A stretch of 64,000 bases of DNA from Billgrantia bachuensis (GTDB taxonomy: Bacteria; Pseudomonadota; Gammaproteobacteria; Pseudomonadales; Halomonadaceae). The notes under the pieces are model-generated. The model ran no database searches. It was not told the DNA's origin and was given only the letters and a program-made list of their open reading frames with translations. Positions 10,591 to 18,314 of this stretch are shown here, piece by piece. Both the position numbers and the translations under genes were made by a program. Position 1 is the stretch's first letter. The number at the start of each line of letters is the position of its first letter. The DNA lies in assembly GCF_011742165.1 (NCBI RefSeq), contig NZ_JAAQTO010000003.1:1-64000 (forward strand), written 5' to 3'.

Positions 10591-12480
10591 TCAGAATTCC
10601 GGGCCGATGGCGAAATGCAGGCGCCACGAGTTCTCCTCGTCATCGAAGGGGTGGGCGATGTCGAAACGCACCGGCCCGACGGGAGAAATCCAACGTACGC
10701 CAAGTCCGGCACCGGTATTGAGAGCTTCCGGCCACCAGTTGTCGAAGGCGTCTCCGCTGTCGACGAATGCCGCTCCCCACCAGTCGCCGGTCACGCGCCG
10801 CTGGATCTCGATGCTGCCGGCCAGCATCTGCTGTCCACCACGCAGCAATCCCTCCTCGTTACGCGGCGCCAAGGTTTCGTAGCCGTATCCTCGGACCGAA
10901 CGATCGCCACCGGCGAAGAAGCGCAGCGAAGGCGGCACCTGGGAGAAATCGTTGGTCTCGATGATGCCCAGGCCCAGCCGGGTGACGAAACGCAGGTCGT
11001 CACCCAACATGCGTATCCATTCAGTGTTGCCCGTCATGCGCAGGAAGTCGGCGTCAGAGCCCCATACCGTATCGGAGTACTCCAGGGTGATGCGCTGGCG
11101 GTCACCCCAGGTGGGAAAACGGGGATCGCGGGTGCGCGTTCGTGACCAGCTCACCCCCGGGTAGTAGAGGAAAACGCTCTCGTCCTCCCCGCCCTGGGTG
11201 AAGTCTTCGTAGGTGGCGCGCAGGAACAGGGTCTGCACCCAGCGGTTGTCGAACTCCCAGCGTCGTGCCAGCTCGACGGTCGCCTCGTCGGATTGCGTAT
11301 CCTCGTTGTCGCGATGACGCAGGCCATACTGAAAGCGATACTGGTCGCGCAACGGGTTATCCAGTGGCATCAGGTAGGTGCCGGTCAGGTGTTGCTCCGG
11401 CTGGGAAATGAAGAAGTCGTGCTCGAGACTGTGTCCGTAGCGATTGATCCACGGCTGGTTCCAGCCGAAGTGCAGGCGCGGCCCCACATCGGTGGCGTAG
11501 CCGATACCTGTCTCGAACTGGTGGCGGTCGGCCGGGGCCAGCACCACGTCGATCGGCATGTCGGGCCGCTCGGGCACATTCAGGCTGGCGACGGCAGACA
11601 GCGCCGTCGCCGACAGCCGGGGCCCGGTGAGCCTTGCAGTTCGTGAAGACGGCGCCTGTGGAAGCGTGGCTTCGCCTTGGGTTTCAATCTGGTTCCACCA
11701 GCCCAGCGTGGGGGGCGCCAGGGCCAGTTCACGGCGGGCATCGAGACGGGGGCGCACGCTGACCGAACTGAACCAGTTGGTCTGGCCCAGGCGCTGCGCA
11801 TAGAGCGCCACCTGACCGGCCCGGTAAGGCTCTCCTGGCTCGAACGGGGCCATGTTGCGCAACCGGTCCTTGACGATATGGCTACCGCGAATCGCGATAT
11901 CGCCGAAATCGTAGCGTTGGCCACTATCGAGGGTGAGGTAGAGCCTGGCACTCTCGTCGAAGGGCCGCACCTCCATGCGCCGGTCGGTGAAGGACCAATC
12001 GAAATAGCCGCGCTCGAGGGCGAGATTGGCCAGCCGGCTGCGCATGCGATCCCAGGGTGCATGCACCAGGGGGTCGCCCTCCGCCAAGGGAAAGGCGTCG
12101 ACGGTATCGCGAAAGGGCTCATCACTGGCAGCCTCGCCTTCGAGCCGGACATCGAGGGTCTCGATGATCACCTGCGGGCCGGGATCGATGTCGAGGCTGA
12201 CGTAGCGCGGCGGATCCTGCTCATCGAGGCGTGAACGTATGCGCGGTTCATAATAGCCATACACCCGCACGGCTTCGCGCGTGCGACGTACCGCCTCGCC
12301 TTCCAGGCGACGGCGGTCGTACTGGGCAGCGTCCAGGTCGCCCAGGTAGTAGCGGACGTTGTCAGCAACATCGCCTTCCAGTCCGTCGATACGTGCCTCC
12401 AGTGCCAGCGCTCCATGCGCCATGCCGAGACACAGGGCCGCCGCCCCCATGCGTGAGATCACGCCTCTTCCCATATTCAC
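10591..12480 (-). CDS. tamA: Outer-membrane assembly protein TamA (Omp85 family)
   Basis: Outer-membrane partner of TamB, 629 residues. It has an N-terminal signal peptide (cleavage probably near ALA-LEA at residue 27), about three POTRA domains (about 28-270) and a C-terminal 16-strand barrel. The barrel contains the Omp85 hallmark VRGYGYETLAPR (lid-lock motif) and ends in Phe, as needed for BAM recognition. The first codon is GTG preceded by GGGAAG; a second in-frame ATG lies two codons later. It is the upstream gene of the tamA-tamB pair and lies 48 bp after a coiled-coil membrane protein gene. Confidence 0.93.
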   Translation of the reverse strand: MNMGRGVISRMGAAALCLGMAHGALALEARIDGLEGDVADNVRYYLGDLDAAQYDRRRLEGEAVRRTREAVRVYGYYEPRIRSRLDEQDPPRYVSLDIDPGPQVIIETLDVRLEGEAASDEPFRDTVDAFPLAEGDPLVHAPWDRMRSRLANLALERGYFDWSFTDRRMEVRPFDESARLYLTLDSGQRYDFGDIAIRGSHIVKDRLRNMAPFEPGEPYRAGQVALYAQRLGQTNWFSSVSVRPRLDARRELALAPPTLGWWNQIETQGEATLPQAPSSRTARLTGPRLSATALSAVASLNVPERPDMPIDVVLAPADRHQFETGIGYATDVGPRLHFGWNQPWINRYGHSLEHDFFISQPEQHLTGTYLMPLDNPLRDQYRFQYGLRHRDNEDTQSDEATVELARRWEFDNRWVQTLFLRATYEDFTQGGEDESVFLYYPGVSWSRTRTRDPRFPTWGDRQRITLEYSDTVWGSDADFLRMTGNTEWIRMLGDDLRFVTRLGLGIIETNDFSQVPPSLRFFAGGDRSVRGYGYETLAPRNEEGLLRGGQQMLAGSIEIQRRVTGDWWGAAFVDSGDAFDNWWPEALNTGAGLGVRWISPVGPVRFDIAHPFDDEENSWRLHFAIGPEF

Positions 12481-12528
12481 GGCTTCCCGACTTGACTCTT
12501 GCTCGGCCCTCGGCAGGGCCAGGCAACA

Positions 12529-13443
12529 TTACCGCAGGGCTTCCAGTCCTGCGCTGAGCGAAAGCTGCTCCTGACGCAGCTCGCGCAACTCGGCTTCCAT
12601 CGACGACAAGCGCCCCCTAAGGCTGTCCACGGCCTGTGAGGCATCGTCGCGTTCGGCGGTTGCCTCGACCTCGGCGGACAGAGCCTCAAGGCGCTCCTCC
12701 AGTGCCGCTTCACGTGCTTCCATGCTCTCCTCCAAGGCTGCGAGCTCCTGCTCCATGAGCTGCTGGAGGCGCTGGTCCATGGCCTCGAGTCGCTCGTCGA
12801 ACGATGCTCTCACGCTCTGCTGCCGTTGTGCCACTTCATCTTGTTGCGATTGCCATTCGGCAAGCCGCTGTCCCTGGCGCTCGTTGGCCTCGGCCAGCGT
12901 CTCGATTCTTGCGGCCAGGGCTTCGCGACCCTCGTCGCCGGCGCGTTCCAACGAGTCGAGGGAAGTGCGTATCGCTGCGAGCAGAGCGTCCCGATTCTCG
13001 GCCTCCTGCATGAGCCGCTCGAGTCTTGCCGACACGTCGTCGACACGCTCATCGAGCGCCTCGAACCGGGAGGCATCCCCTTCCCCGACCTGCTGCACCT
13101 CGACCTCCAGGCCCGCCATACGCGCCACGATCGATTCGGTATGCTCCTCCGTGGAGGTGAGGCGCGACTCGATGTTCTCGAGGCGATCGCCACGCCCCTC
13201 TTCCGCATCGAAGCGGGCATGCACGTTGGACATCTCGGCAGAGATCTGTTGCACCTGGGTCATCAAGCGGGCACGCTCCTGCCAGCCCAGCCACGATACC
13301 GCTAGCAGCATGGCCAGAAGCAGCAGCACGGCAAACTTGAGGGGCCACAGGCGGGGCTGAGGTGGTGGGCGGCGCGGCCTTGTCAGGCTGGAATCCGGAT
13401 CGGGCACGATGGGACGTCGCTCGGAGGGACGCGCTTCGGGCAT
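12529..13443 (-). CDS. Single-pass membrane protein with long periplasmic coiled coil, unknown function
   Basis: A 304-residue protein I do not recognise by name. It has a Pro/Arg-rich cytoplasmic N-terminus (about 1-32), one transmembrane helix (about 33-52, FAVLLLLAMLLAVSWLG), then roughly 230 residues of heptad-like sequence rich in Glu, Arg, Gln, Leu and Ala with repeated DERVDDVSARLERLM-type segments, strongly predicting a parallel coiled coil. The start follows AGAAGGAG. It sits between the Ugd-like gene and tamA on the same strand, in an envelope-assembly context, so a structural or spacer role in the periplasm is plausible. Coiled-coil sequences resemble each other for trivial reasons, so homology claims from composition should be avoided. 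Confidence 0.7.
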   Translation of the reverse strand: MPEARPSERRPIVPDPDSSLTRPRRPPPQPRLWPLKFAVLLLLAMLLAVSWLGWQERARLMTQVQQISAEMSNVHARFDAEEGRGDRLENIESRLTSTEEHTESIVARMAGLEVEVQQVGEGDASRFEALDERVDDVSARLERLMQEAENRDALLAAIRTSLDSLERAGDEGREALAARIETLAEANERQGQRLAEWQSQQDEVAQRQQSVRASFDERLEAMDQRLQQLMEQELAALEESMEAREAALEERLEALSAEVEATAERDDASQAVDSLRGRLSSMEAELRELRQEQLSLSAGLEALR

Positions 13444-13536
13444 GTCAAACTCCTTCTAGGCAGATGCGGCAGGCGCCGGTCCATTGTAAGCAGGTCAAGC
13501 ACCTGCGCGCACACTGCTGCCTCAACGCGTCGCCAG

Positions 13537-14835
13537 TCACGCTTGCGCGTCAGCGCGGCGACCGATACCACGATAGGTCAATCCCCAACTGGCCACGTGG
13601 CCGGGGTCGTAGATATTGCGACCATCCAGCAACAGGCGTTCACGCAGCAGTTCGGCCAGGCGTGGCCAGTCCGGGTTCCAGTAGTGCTTCCACTCGGTGA
13701 CCAGCATCAGGGCATCGGCCCCATCGCAGGCGGCATAGGGATCGCCGTCGAACAGCGCCAGAAGCGGATGGTCGCCCACCGCGGCGCGCAGTGCCGGTGT
13801 CGCTGCCGGATCGTGCAGTCTCACCTGCACGCCCTGGGCCCACAGCGCCTCGAGCAGGGTAAGCACCGGCGCGTGATCGATGCGCGCCGAGCCCGGTTTG
13901 AAGGCAGCCCCCCAGATCGCCAGGGTGCGCCCCTCAAGCTGCCCATGAAAATGGGTCCAGAGCTTGCGGAAGAGCGTCTCCTTCTTCTGTTCGTTGATAT
14001 CCAGCACTTGTTCGAGCAGTGCGGAATGGCGCCCGCTGGCCTCTTGCACATCGGCTAGGCGCATCAGGTCGCGGGAGAAGTGAGGCCCGCCGAAGCCACA
14101 GCCGGGATAGAGGTATTCGTAGCCGATTCGCGAATCCGCCCCCATCCCCTGGCGCACGAACTCTACGTCGACGCCCAGGCTGTCGGCAAGCCCGGCAATC
14201 TCGTTCATGTAGCTGATCCGCGTAGCGAGCATGCCGATCGTTGCCAGCTTGGTCAATTCGGCGGCCCGACGCGGCATCAGCTGGATCACGTCGCGGCGTC
14301 GGTTGAACGCCCGTAGCAGCTCGCGCACCTGGGCCTCAGCCCGTTCGTCATCGCAACCCAGCAGCCAGCGGCCCGGACGGGTGAAGCTGGCCCAGGCCCG
14401 CCCCTCCTCGATCATGTCGACCAAGGCGACCGCACGCCGCCCGTTTCCGCCGAGCCGCGCTTCCAGCCGCTCGGTTTCACCGACGGGAAAGGTGGAATTG
14501 TTGACCAGGATCAACGGACCTTGTTGCCGGGTGGCGATCTCGGCGACCAGGTCGTCGGCCTCATCGCGCTGCTCCGGCGATAGCGCAAGCCAGAGGATGT
14601 CGATTCGCTCACCAGGATTGGACCCTTCGCCGTTGGCCAGGCTCAGAGTGCCCTGCTCGAACCCCTCCTCGAGACGCTCGAGCAGATCCGGCTCCCGCCG
14701 CAACCAGTCGGCAGCCTGCAGCGCCGGCCAACGCATGCTGGCATGGGGGACCCAGCGGACCTGATGTCCGACCCAGGAGAGTGCGGCGGCGGCCGTAGCC
14801 GCCGCCAGCTCGCTGCCATGTATCTGTATCCGCAT
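13537..14835 (-). CDS. UDP-glucose 6-dehydrogenase family protein, catalytically degenerate
   Basis: A 432-residue protein that aligns over its whole length with UDP-glucose/GDP-mannose dehydrogenases but lacks key residues. The dinucleotide Gly motif is replaced by HGSELAAATAAAA. At the active site, Lys196 and Asp256 remain, but the conserved Asn is Ile200 (KLATIGMLATRIS) and the nucleophilic Cys of GFGGSCFPKD is His252 (GFGGPHFSRD). The spacing to S. pyogenes UDPGDH Lys204, Asn208, Cys260 and Asp264 is exactly 8 at each site, so the alignment is firm. The substrate-binding Arg of the FKP(N)TDDMR block also appears changed (FKPGSARIDHAP). It starts 5 bp after galU, so the two are probably co-transcribed. 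A conserved pseudoenzyme or a changed activity is more likely than a working Ugd. Confidence 0.85.
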   Translation of the reverse strand: MRIQIHGSELAAATAAAALSWVGHQVRWVPHASMRWPALQAADWLRREPDLLERLEEGFEQGTLSLANGEGSNPGERIDILWLALSPEQRDEADDLVAEIATRQQGPLILVNNSTFPVGETERLEARLGGNGRRAVALVDMIEEGRAWASFTRPGRWLLGCDDERAEAQVRELLRAFNRRRDVIQLMPRRAAELTKLATIGMLATRISYMNEIAGLADSLGVDVEFVRQGMGADSRIGYEYLYPGCGFGGPHFSRDLMRLADVQEASGRHSALLEQVLDINEQKKETLFRKLWTHFHGQLEGRTLAIWGAAFKPGSARIDHAPVLTLLEALWAQGVQVRLHDPAATPALRAAVGDHPLLALFDGDPYAACDGADALMLVTEWKHYWNPDWPRLAELLRERLLLDGRNIYDPGHVASWGLTYRGIGRRADAQA

Positions 14836-14840
14836 GGTAT

Positions 14841-15731
14841 TTACTCCGCCTGGCTATAACGGGCGAGCAACTCGCGGAAACCCTCGCCGAAACGAGGATG
14901 GCGACGGCCATAGACCAGGGTAGCCTCGAGATAGCCCAGTTGGTGGCCGCAATCGTAGGTCTTGCCGCGCATGCGCCAGGCATCGACACCGTCACGCTGG
15001 CGCAGGGTCTCGATGGCATCGGTGAGCTGAATCTCATCACCTGCGCCCGGGCGCGTTTCAGCCAGTAGCGGGAATATACTGCCCGGCAGCACGTAACGAC
15101 CGATCACGGCCAGATTGGAAGGTGCCTCCTCGCGAGCGGGTTTCTCCACCACCCCAGCCAGAGCACAGGAATTGCCTGCGGTCGGACTCTCGCCTTCGGG
15201 ACTCACGATGCCGTACTTGTGCACCTGCTCCCAGGGCACCTCCTCGACCATCAACTGCGAACGCCCGGTCGTCTCGTAGGCCTCGAGCATGCCGGCCAGG
15301 TCATTGCGCGGAAGGTCCTCGTCGTCCACCAGCACGTCGGGCAGCAGCACGGCAAAGGGCTCGTTATCGCCAATGACGGGGCGGGCACAGAGCACCGCAT
15401 GACCTAACCCCAGCGGCTCGTGCTGGCGCACGCTGATAATGTTGACATCGGCAGGCACGATGGCACGCAGTTCATCGAGCAGTTCCTGCTTGTTCTTGGC
15501 CTCGAGGGTTGATTCGAGCTCGTAGTGGGTGTCGAAGTGATTCTCGATGGCGCTCTTGCTGGCATGGGTTACCAGCACGATGTCACGGATACCCGCCTTT
15601 ACTGCCTCATTGACCACGTACTGGATCACGGGACGGTCGACGATGGTGATCATTTCCTTGGGAATAGCCTTCGAAGCCGGCAGACAACGGGTGCCGAATC
15701 CGGCCACGGGCAGTACGGCCTTGCGAATCAT
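14841..15731 (-). CDS. galU: UTP-glucose-1-phosphate uridylyltransferase
   Basis: Makes UDP-glucose from UTP and glucose 1-phosphate for cell-surface glycans. It has 296 residues, normal for GalU. The start is the ATG at 15731, giving MIRKAVLPVAGFGTRCLPAS, the nucleotide-binding loop G-x-G-T-R. Other landmarks are KAIPKEMITIVDRPVIQY, the LPDVLVDDED Asp-containing stretch and GVVEKPAREEAPSNLAVIGRY. The open frame continues upstream antisense to ubiG but is not coding. It is first in a minus-strand run galU, Ugd-like, coiled coil, tamA, tamB, and divergent from ubiG. Confidence 0.95.
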   Translation of the reverse strand: MIRKAVLPVAGFGTRCLPASKAIPKEMITIVDRPVIQYVVNEAVKAGIRDIVLVTHASKSAIENHFDTHYELESTLEAKNKQELLDELRAIVPADVNIISVRQHEPLGLGHAVLCARPVIGDNEPFAVLLPDVLVDDEDLPRNDLAGMLEAYETTGRSQLMVEEVPWEQVHKYGIVSPEGESPTAGNSCALAGVVEKPAREEAPSNLAVIGRYVLPGSIFPLLAETRPGAGDEIQLTDAIETLRQRDGVDAWRMRGKTYDCGHQLGYLEATLVYGRRHPRFGEGFRELLARYSQAE

Positions 15732-15899
15732 GGTGCCTTCCTTGTCGGTTGGTGAACGATCGGTCGGTGAATGATACTCCCCGGGCCTGTCCTTAGATTC
15801 CGTCATGGGAAAGCCCGGGCAGCTACGGGTACAATATGCATGATACCGAAGGTAAAGAATGTTGCCAGGGTGCCAGACCAATTGCCACGGAGAGACCAC
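15732..15899. promoter_or_regulatory. Divergent galU/ubiG promoter region with a 15-bp tandem repeat
   Basis: A 168-bp divergent intergenic region. Two adjacent 15-bp copies at 15746-15760 and 15761-15775 (CGGTTGGTGAACGAT and CGGTCGGTGAATGAT) differ at two positions and lie just upstream of the galU start. A TACAAT hexamer at 15830-15835 is a candidate -10 for ubiG, about 65 bp before its ATG, but I see no good -35. The repeat could be a regulator site or chance. Confidence 0.35.
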
Positions 15900-16619
15900 A
15901 TGAGCGCAACCCTCCACCACAACGTCGACCAGGGTGAGATCGCCAAGTTCGAGGCCCTGGCCAGCCGCTGGTGGGACCCGCACAGCGAATTCAAGCCGCT
16001 GCATGACATCAACCCGCTGCGCCTCGACTTCATCGATGCCCGCTGTGGACTGGCCGGCCGCAGGGTGCTCGACGTCGGGTGTGGCGGTGGCATCCTGGCC
16101 GAGGCCATGGCGCATCGCGGCGCCCGGGTCACCGGCATCGACATGGGCGAGGCACCGCTCGGTGTTGCGCGCCTGCATGCCCTGGAGAGCGGGGTGGAAG
16201 TGGAGTATCGCCAGGCCAGCGCCGAGGCCTTGGCCGTCGAGCAGCCCGGCGAGTACGATGTGGTGACCTGCCTCGAGATGCTCGAGCACGTACCCGATCC
16301 CGGCTCGGTCATCCAGGCCTGCGCCACGCTGGTCAAGCCGGGGGGGCACCTGTTCTTCTCGACCATCAACCGCAACCCCAAGGCCTATGCCCTGGCCATC
16401 GTCGGTGCCGAATACCTGCTGCGGATGCTGCCCCGCGGCACCCACGAGTTCCGCAAGTTCATCCGCCCCGCCGAACTGGCCGGCTGGTGTCGCGAACATG
16501 GGCTCTCCGTGCGCGAGCAGAGCGGCTTGGTCTACAACCCGCTGACGCGCCGCTATCGACTCTCGACGCGAGACGTCTCGGTCAACTATCTGATGCATTG
16601 CCGCCGAGAGACGGAGTGA
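15900..16619 (+). CDS. ubiG: Ubiquinone biosynthesis O-methyltransferase
   Basis: SAM-dependent enzyme carrying out both O-methylations of ubiquinone synthesis. It has 239 residues with start ATG at 15900 ([20 protein letters not shown]); the frame is open upstream but starts with the divergent promoter. It shows the family N-terminal block [22 protein letters not shown] motif [16 protein letters not shown] near residue 62 and the LEHVPDP motif. The 3' end overlaps mupP by 1 bp (TGATG), so the two are co-translated. The order ubiG-mupP-yciK matches Pseudomonas, though yciK is inverted here. Confidence 0.95.
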   Translation: MSATLHHNVDQGEIAKFEALASRWWDPHSEFKPLHDINPLRLDFIDARCGLAGRRVLDVGCGGGILAEAMAHRGARVTGIDMGEAPLGVARLHALESGVEVEYRQASAEALAVEQPGEYDVVTCLEMLEHVPDPGSVIQACATLVKPGGHLFFSTINRNPKAYALAIVGAEYLLRMLPRGTHEFRKFIRPAELAGWCREHGLSVREQSGLVYNPLTRRYRLSTRDVSVNYLMHCRRETE

Positions 16620-17278
16620 TGACTCAACCCCAAGCACTACTGTTCGATCTCGACGGCACGCTGGTCGACACCGCGCCGGACCTGGCGCGGGCGACCAATG
16701 CCTTGCGCGCCTACCATGGGCTCGAACCGCTCCCCTACTCGATGATCCGCGCGCAAGTCTCGAACGGCGGCAGCGCCCTGGTCGCCCTGGCGCTGGGGAT
16801 CGATCAAGCGCACCAGGACCATGACGAGGCGCGCCAGTATCTGCTCGATGCCTATGGTAAGGCGCTGGCCGTGGAGAGCTGCCTGTTCCCTCATCTCGAT
16901 CGTCTGCTGGGCAGTTGGGAAGCCAGGGACCGTCCTTGGGGAATCGTCACCAACAAGCCACGCGCCTATGCGGCACCTCTTGTCGAAGCGCTCGGGCTGA
17001 CCCCGGGAGCGTTGTTGTGCGCCGACGACCTGCCGCAGCGCAAACCGGCGCCGGAGCCGCTATGGGCCGCCGCCGAGCAATTGGCTGTACTGCCCGCGCA
17101 GTGCTGGTACATCGGCGATCATCTGCGCGACATGCAGGCGGCCCGTGCCGCCGGCATGATCGCCGTGGCCGTCGGCTACGGCTATATCGAGGAAGGCGAA
17201 GACTACCGGGAGTGGCCGGCCGACCTCTGGTTCGAGACCTGCGAAGCGCTGGTGGAAGCACTGCTGCAGCCCGCCTAA
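16619..17278 (+). CDS. mupP: N-acetylmuramic acid 6-phosphate phosphatase (HAD family)
   Basis: A 219-residue HAD phosphatase with motif I LLFDLDGTLVDT (Asp nucleophile near residue 10), a helical cap, motif II IVTNK, motif III Lys in LPQRKPAPEP and motif IV IGDHLRDMQAARAAG. By sequence alone it could be called phosphoglycolate phosphatase (gph). The position directly after ubiG and next to yciK is that of MupP in Pseudomonas, which acts in peptidoglycan recycling, so I favour mupP. The start overlaps the ubiG stop. Transcription would run into the structured intergenic element that follows. Confidence 0.8.
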   Translation: MTQPQALLFDLDGTLVDTAPDLARATNALRAYHGLEPLPYSMIRAQVSNGGSALVALALGIDQAHQDHDEARQYLLDAYGKALAVESCLFPHLDRLLGSWEARDRPWGIVTNKPRAYAAPLVEALGLTPGALLCADDLPQRKPAPEPLWAAAEQLAVLPAQCWYIGDHLRDMQAARAAGMIAVAVGYGYIEEGEDYREWPADLWFETCEALVEALLQPA

Positions 17279-17333
17279 GCCGACTCAGGCAGGCTGAAGC
17301 AAACCAGACCAACAGCCAAGCTAGCGCAAATTG

Positions 17334-17557
17334 GCGAGCGGGATGAAGCGCCAGGCGCCCGGAGCACAGCAATCCGAGCGTATGGGGTTATACGTGAGGA
17401 ATGCGAGCATTCGGGCACCAATTCGCCGGGAGCGAATTGGAACAGCCGAAGGCTGGCCCGAAGGGTAGCCGCAGGGATGGCGGCTATAGCACAGCGATTC
17501 GTCGGGGACGCCTAGTTCGCGCAGCCATTTGTTATTTAGGCTGGGCGTCGAATCGCT
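17334..17557 (+). repeat. Structured intergenic element, copy A: chain of perfect hairpins between mupP and yciK
   Basis: A run of separate perfect inverted repeats: CGTAT/ATACG (17379-17383 with 17390-17394), GAATGC/GCATTC (17399-17412), CCAATTCGC/GCGAATTGG (17418-17426 with 17432-17440), CAGCC/GGCTG (17443-17455), TAGCCGC/GCGGCTA (17466-17472 with 17480-17486). A final compound hairpin has AGCGATTCG and ACGCC (17493-17501, 17508-17512) pairing with 17544-17557, and CAGCC/GGCTG (17522-17526 with 17539-17543) inside. The last arm lies in the 3' end of yciK, whose stop codon falls in the terminal loop. The segment 17334-17408 shares order and spacing with copy B at 35299-35371. Probably a dispersed structured repeat or RNA element; a terminator role for the convergent pair is possible. 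Confidence 0.7.
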
Positions 17558-18287
17558 CGCCGTTCCGCCCCCTGCTATCAGGTCCCATCAGCCACAGGTA
17601 GGTGGGCATGATCTCTTCCGACGTGCGCAGGGTGTTCGGATCTTCCCCCGGATAGGCGTTGACGCGCATCGCCGTACGTGTCGCCCCGGGGTTGAGCGAG
17701 TTGACGCGCAGCGTGCCCAGGTGCTCGACCTCGTCGGCCAGGACTTCCATGAAGCCCTCGGTGGCGAACTTGGACACGGCATAGGCGCCCCAGAACGCGC
17801 GCCCCTTGCGCCCGACGCTGGATGAGGTGAAAACGATCGACGCATCGGGCGAAGCCTGCAAAAGCGGCAGCAGAGCCTGCGTCATCCAGATCGGCCCGTT
17901 GATGTTGACCTGCATCACCTGATCCCACAACTCCGGGTTGTACTGCTCGAAAGGCGTGATGCGCCCCAACAACCCGGCGTTATGCAGAACTCCATCGAGA
18001 CGACCGAACTCCCTGTCCAGGGTCTCGGCCATGTCGTGGTAATCCTTGTGCGTAGCGCCTTCGAAATTGAGCGGAAAAATGGCCGGTTGCGGTCCACCGG
18101 CAGCCTCGATCTCGTCATAGACCTTTTCCAGCTTGGTGATCGTGCGGCCCAGCAGAATCACCGTGGCGCCATGGCGAGCAAAGGCCAGGGCGGCCGCACG
18201 GCCGATGCCATCACCGGCCCCCGTCACGAGGACGATGCGATCGGAAAGCAGATCGGCGGGCGCCACGTAGTCGATCTTGCAGGTCAT
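17532..18287 (-). CDS. yciK: YciK-type short-chain dehydrogenase
   Basis: A 251-residue Rossmann-fold oxidoreductase. It has the cofactor loop VTGAGDGIGRAAALAFARHG, an NAG-type motif HNAGLLG, catalytic Ser in FTSSSVGRKG and YxxxK in YAVSKFA. The tail NGERFDAQPK ends in the FDAQP motif seen in E. coli YciK. The physiological substrate of the family is not established. The last codons form one arm of the hairpin element described at 17334-17557, which is odd for coding sequence. It lies downstream of cpoB on the same strand with a 27-bp gap, so it may be the last gene of the Tol-Pal transcript. Confidence 0.88.
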   Translation of the reverse strand: MTCKIDYVAPADLLSDRIVLVTGAGDGIGRAAALAFARHGATVILLGRTITKLEKVYDEIEAAGGPQPAIFPLNFEGATHKDYHDMAETLDREFGRLDGVLHNAGLLGRITPFEQYNPELWDQVMQVNINGPIWMTQALLPLLQASPDASIVFTSSSVGRKGRAFWGAYAVSKFATEGFMEVLADEVEHLGTLRVNSLNPGATRTAMRVNAYPGEDPNTLRTSEEIMPTYLWLMGPDSRGRNGERFDAQPK

Positions 18288-18314
18288 CTTGACTCCTTTG
18301 ACGATACCAGCCCC

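Noticed and set aside
15732-16637. N-terminal extension of GalU
   Set aside because: The frame is open for 302 codons upstream, but that part is antisense to ubiG; the family start MIRKAVLPVAG fits the ATG at 15731.
17500-17560. attC-like recombination site at the yciK end
   Set aside because: The imperfect palindrome with bulges recalls an attC site, but core GTTRRRY/RYYYAAC pairs are not present and there is no integron integrase or cassette nearby.
17401-17601. Small plus-strand open frame over the hairpin chain
   Set aside because: It runs through several inverted repeats and into yciK antisense; no ribosome site or family resemblance.
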